Positions 61,866-64,000 of a stretch of DNA of 64,000 nucleotides are shown piece by piece. The first letter of the stretch is position 1, and the number at the start of each line of letters is the position of its first letter. The stretch is from Letharia columbiana (lineage: Eukaryota; Ascomycota; Lecanoromycetes; Lecanorales; Parmeliaceae), in the NCBI RefSeq assembly GCF_014066305.1, contig NW_023501108.1, positions 162,001-226,000 on the forward strand, read 5' to 3'. The notes under the pieces are model-generated. The model was not told where the DNA came from. It did not search any database and saw nothing but the letters and a program-made list of their open reading frames with translations. A program made the position numbers and the translations under genes.

Positions 61866-63310
61866 TAAGATATACTAAGTTATTTAAAAATTTAGATAAT
61901 AAAAAAGTTATAATTATTATAATACTTTCGTATTAATAATAAAGTCTATAAATTATAAAACGATCTTTATACTTATAGCTACTTTAAATTAAAATCTAAA
62001 ATAAATAAATATTAAAATTATCTTTCTATATAATAATATAAAAAAAAGATTTATATATATTAACTCGATAATTTTAATAAGAATAATATCAAGATCTATA
62101 AGCTAAATAAGATATTTTATAATTTAAAATAATTTCCTTAAATTTAATATTAATATTTCTCGAAGTATATAAAAAAGCTAGGCTTTCTCTCTATCGAATT
62201 AAATAATAATATATTTATAAACTCTAAAAAGAGTATTATTATAGCGCTTTATATTAATAATATCTTAATTATTAATTTAAATAAAATTAAAATTTAATAA
62301 ATTAAGAAGAAATTTAATATAAAGTTTTATATATCGAATTTAGAATTATATATCTACTATTTAAATATAATTATTAAGAGAAATTATTATAGCGATATTC
62401 TTCATCTAAAATAAGAGATTTATATTATTTAATTTTTATTAAAAAGAATTATATTATCTTAAGAAAATTATAAAAAAACTATTAATTCGCGATAAGATCT
62501 CTTATATATATTATATTTAATATTTATTCTAATATTATTTATATAATATTATTAATAAATCGCTATTTAGCTAATTCGACTTTAACGTATTAAAATATAA
62601 TTATTTAAATCTTTCGATATCTAAGAAATATAGTATATTATAAATTTATATATAAAGACTCTCTTTAAAAGCTTATTAATTATATCGATTTTAATTAGAT
62701 TAATAATACGATTTAAAGATTTATATCTAATTATTTCTTTAATATAAAAAGTAATATAATTAATTAATTATCTAAGCGTTAAGCTATTATAATATTATTT
62801 ATTTATAAAATAAAATATATTAATTAGATATAAATTATTAAGAAAGCGATTTAATTAAAAAAATTATTTAATTAACTTCTTTATCTTAATAATATAGACT
62901 TTAAAATTATTATTATTTTTAATAATAATTAAAGCGTAATTATTCTCATAAAGAATATTTAATTTTATATTTATATTAAGTATATTAATATTATCTATTA
63001 TTTTATATAGAAAAAGATTAATAATAGTATTATAAATATATAATATATTTCTATTAATAAATAAATAGCTAATAAACTTATTAAGACTCTTTATCTAAAT
63101 AAATTTATTATTTTTTAAAACGCCCTCGAGATAAAAGCTATATCCACTTATCTTCTAGATAATTATTAATTTTATTACTATTTTAATATAATCTTATTTT
63201 AATAATATCTAATAAAGAAGTTATTTTATTATATTTATATCTAAATCTAAAAAAATTACCTACTATTATTTACTTTAGAAAAGCTATTTTATTAATTCTT
63301 ATATTATAGA
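61866..63310 (+). mobile_element. RIP-mutated Ty1/copia W, reverse transcriptase region
   Basis: Around 62106-62150 the codons correspond to the copia motif FYGLKQ-P followed by W-Y. About 120 bp later tat att aat aat atc is a YVDDI box after G-to-A changes. The order and spacing match copia P (30967 and 31102). The sequence stops at 63310 where another repeat is inserted. Confidence 0.85.
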
Positions 63311-63621
63311 CAAGTAAAGACCCATGAATTAAATTTATAAAGTTGAATTTTTCTAAGTTAAAACGAATTTTAGCCCTAGCCCTAAATTAAATCGAACTCT
63401 AATCGCTTACTATACATTTTTAATCTACTTTTACTACTATAAAATTAATTTAATCTATATAATATATAAATATATATATACGAAGAGAGGCGCGCTAAGG
63501 CCTAATTAGAAAGATATATTAAGTATAAAAGATTAATTCATAATAATTATCTATAAAAAATAGAGAAAGACTATATTCTTATAATAAGAAGTATCGAAAT
63601 ATCGGAAAGAAATAGAGATAA
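63311..63621 (+). mobile_element. 5' part of a long-type CTAA-family copy, cut by a copia LTR
   Basis: It begins CAAGTAAAGACCCATGAATT after host A and matches, inverted, the 5' end of copies A-C (including ctaagtt...ttttagccctagccc and gaagagaggcgcgctaaggc). It is interrupted at 63621 by a copia LTR, and its remainder would lie outside the window. Confidence 0.8.
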
Positions 63622-64000
63622 TGTTGAAATTCAGATCACGTGACTCTTGGCGTCTTGGCGGTCACGTGACATAGTCACGTGACACGCCTTAGCGTGTTCG
63701 TATCTAGTCGCTCTTTTCTTTATAGTAACTTTATAGTTAATAACTAAGTATCTTATCTTATATTTTTATAGATTATAAATCTAGACTCTACTCGATAACT
63801 ATTATATTATATCTACTATTCGCCTCTATAGCTATAACTATCTTTAGACTTTTAATATTTATTTTATAATATTTAAAGTCTATTATATAAAGATAGTAAT
63901 AGTAATAAAGATATTCTTTTAATCTTCTCGATAAGAATATTTCTCTCTCTTAAAATAATTATAGATTTAAATAAGTATAATTTATTAATAATATAAGGGG
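63622..64000 (+). mobile_element. 5' LTR and leader of another Ty1/copia (U), running out of the window
   Basis: The LTR at 63622-63770 begins with unmutated TGTTGAAATTCAGATCACG. It carries three CACGTGA motifs and ends ATATTTTTATA. It is followed by the primer-site relic gattataaatctagac and an AT-rich leader. It is among the better preserved copies of this LTR family here. The body lies beyond 64000. Confidence 0.8.

Overview
The window looks like a stretch of a filamentous ascomycete genome dominated by transposons destroyed by repeat-induced point mutation (RIP). Most of it is extremely A+T rich. In those parts the dinucleotides CA and TG are nearly absent while CG, TC and CT persist, which is the signature of C-to-T mutation at CpA on both strands. 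Intron signals in the intact genes (GTAAGT/GTATGT donors, CTAAC/CTAAT branch points, introns of 52-62 nt, one longer) are typical of ascomycetes. No tRNA, rRNA, CRISPR array or housekeeping gene was seen.

Layout. 1-12957: RIP-destroyed repeats, beginning with a piece of a Ty1/copia element; the rest is not identifiable apart from tandem repeats. 12958-22692: an island of normal base composition with two divergent, intact, intron-containing genes: a 1,249-residue Tnp2/Plavaka-like transposase (16167-20097, +) and a 378-residue unknown nuclear-type protein (13877-15181, -). A diverged copy of their shared intergenic region lies downstream of the transposase. 22693-64000: nested insertions. A plus-strand copia copy is split by a complete 7.1-kb minus-strand copia (23340-30439, 152-bp LTRs, 5-bp duplication GATAC). 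To its right an older minus-strand copia (32948-56896) is broken up by other insertions, including another near-complete copia (46832-55926). From 56897 a plus-strand copia with readable integrase and reverse-transcriptase relics is itself interrupted repeatedly.

The interrupting elements are: a family with asymmetric ends that inserts between A and T without duplicating the target and ends in CTAA (copies at 35518, 38488, 41676, 43130, 46821/55932, 55006, 57705, 58290, 61400 and 63311); two very short LTR elements of TRIM type (43386-44373 and 59755-60663) with a primer site matching the initiator Met-tRNA anticodon arm; four TIR elements with TA duplications (45697, 53708, 54551, 58940); a SINE-like 192-bp insert (48037); and an unclassified 646-bp insert (49348). 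The least mutated inserts are mostly short, which fits the length requirement of RIP.

Many boundaries were fixed by comparing filled and empty copies of the same repeat inside this window. Copia protein motifs were read through the mutations. All family names come from motif recognition by eye; no database search was run.
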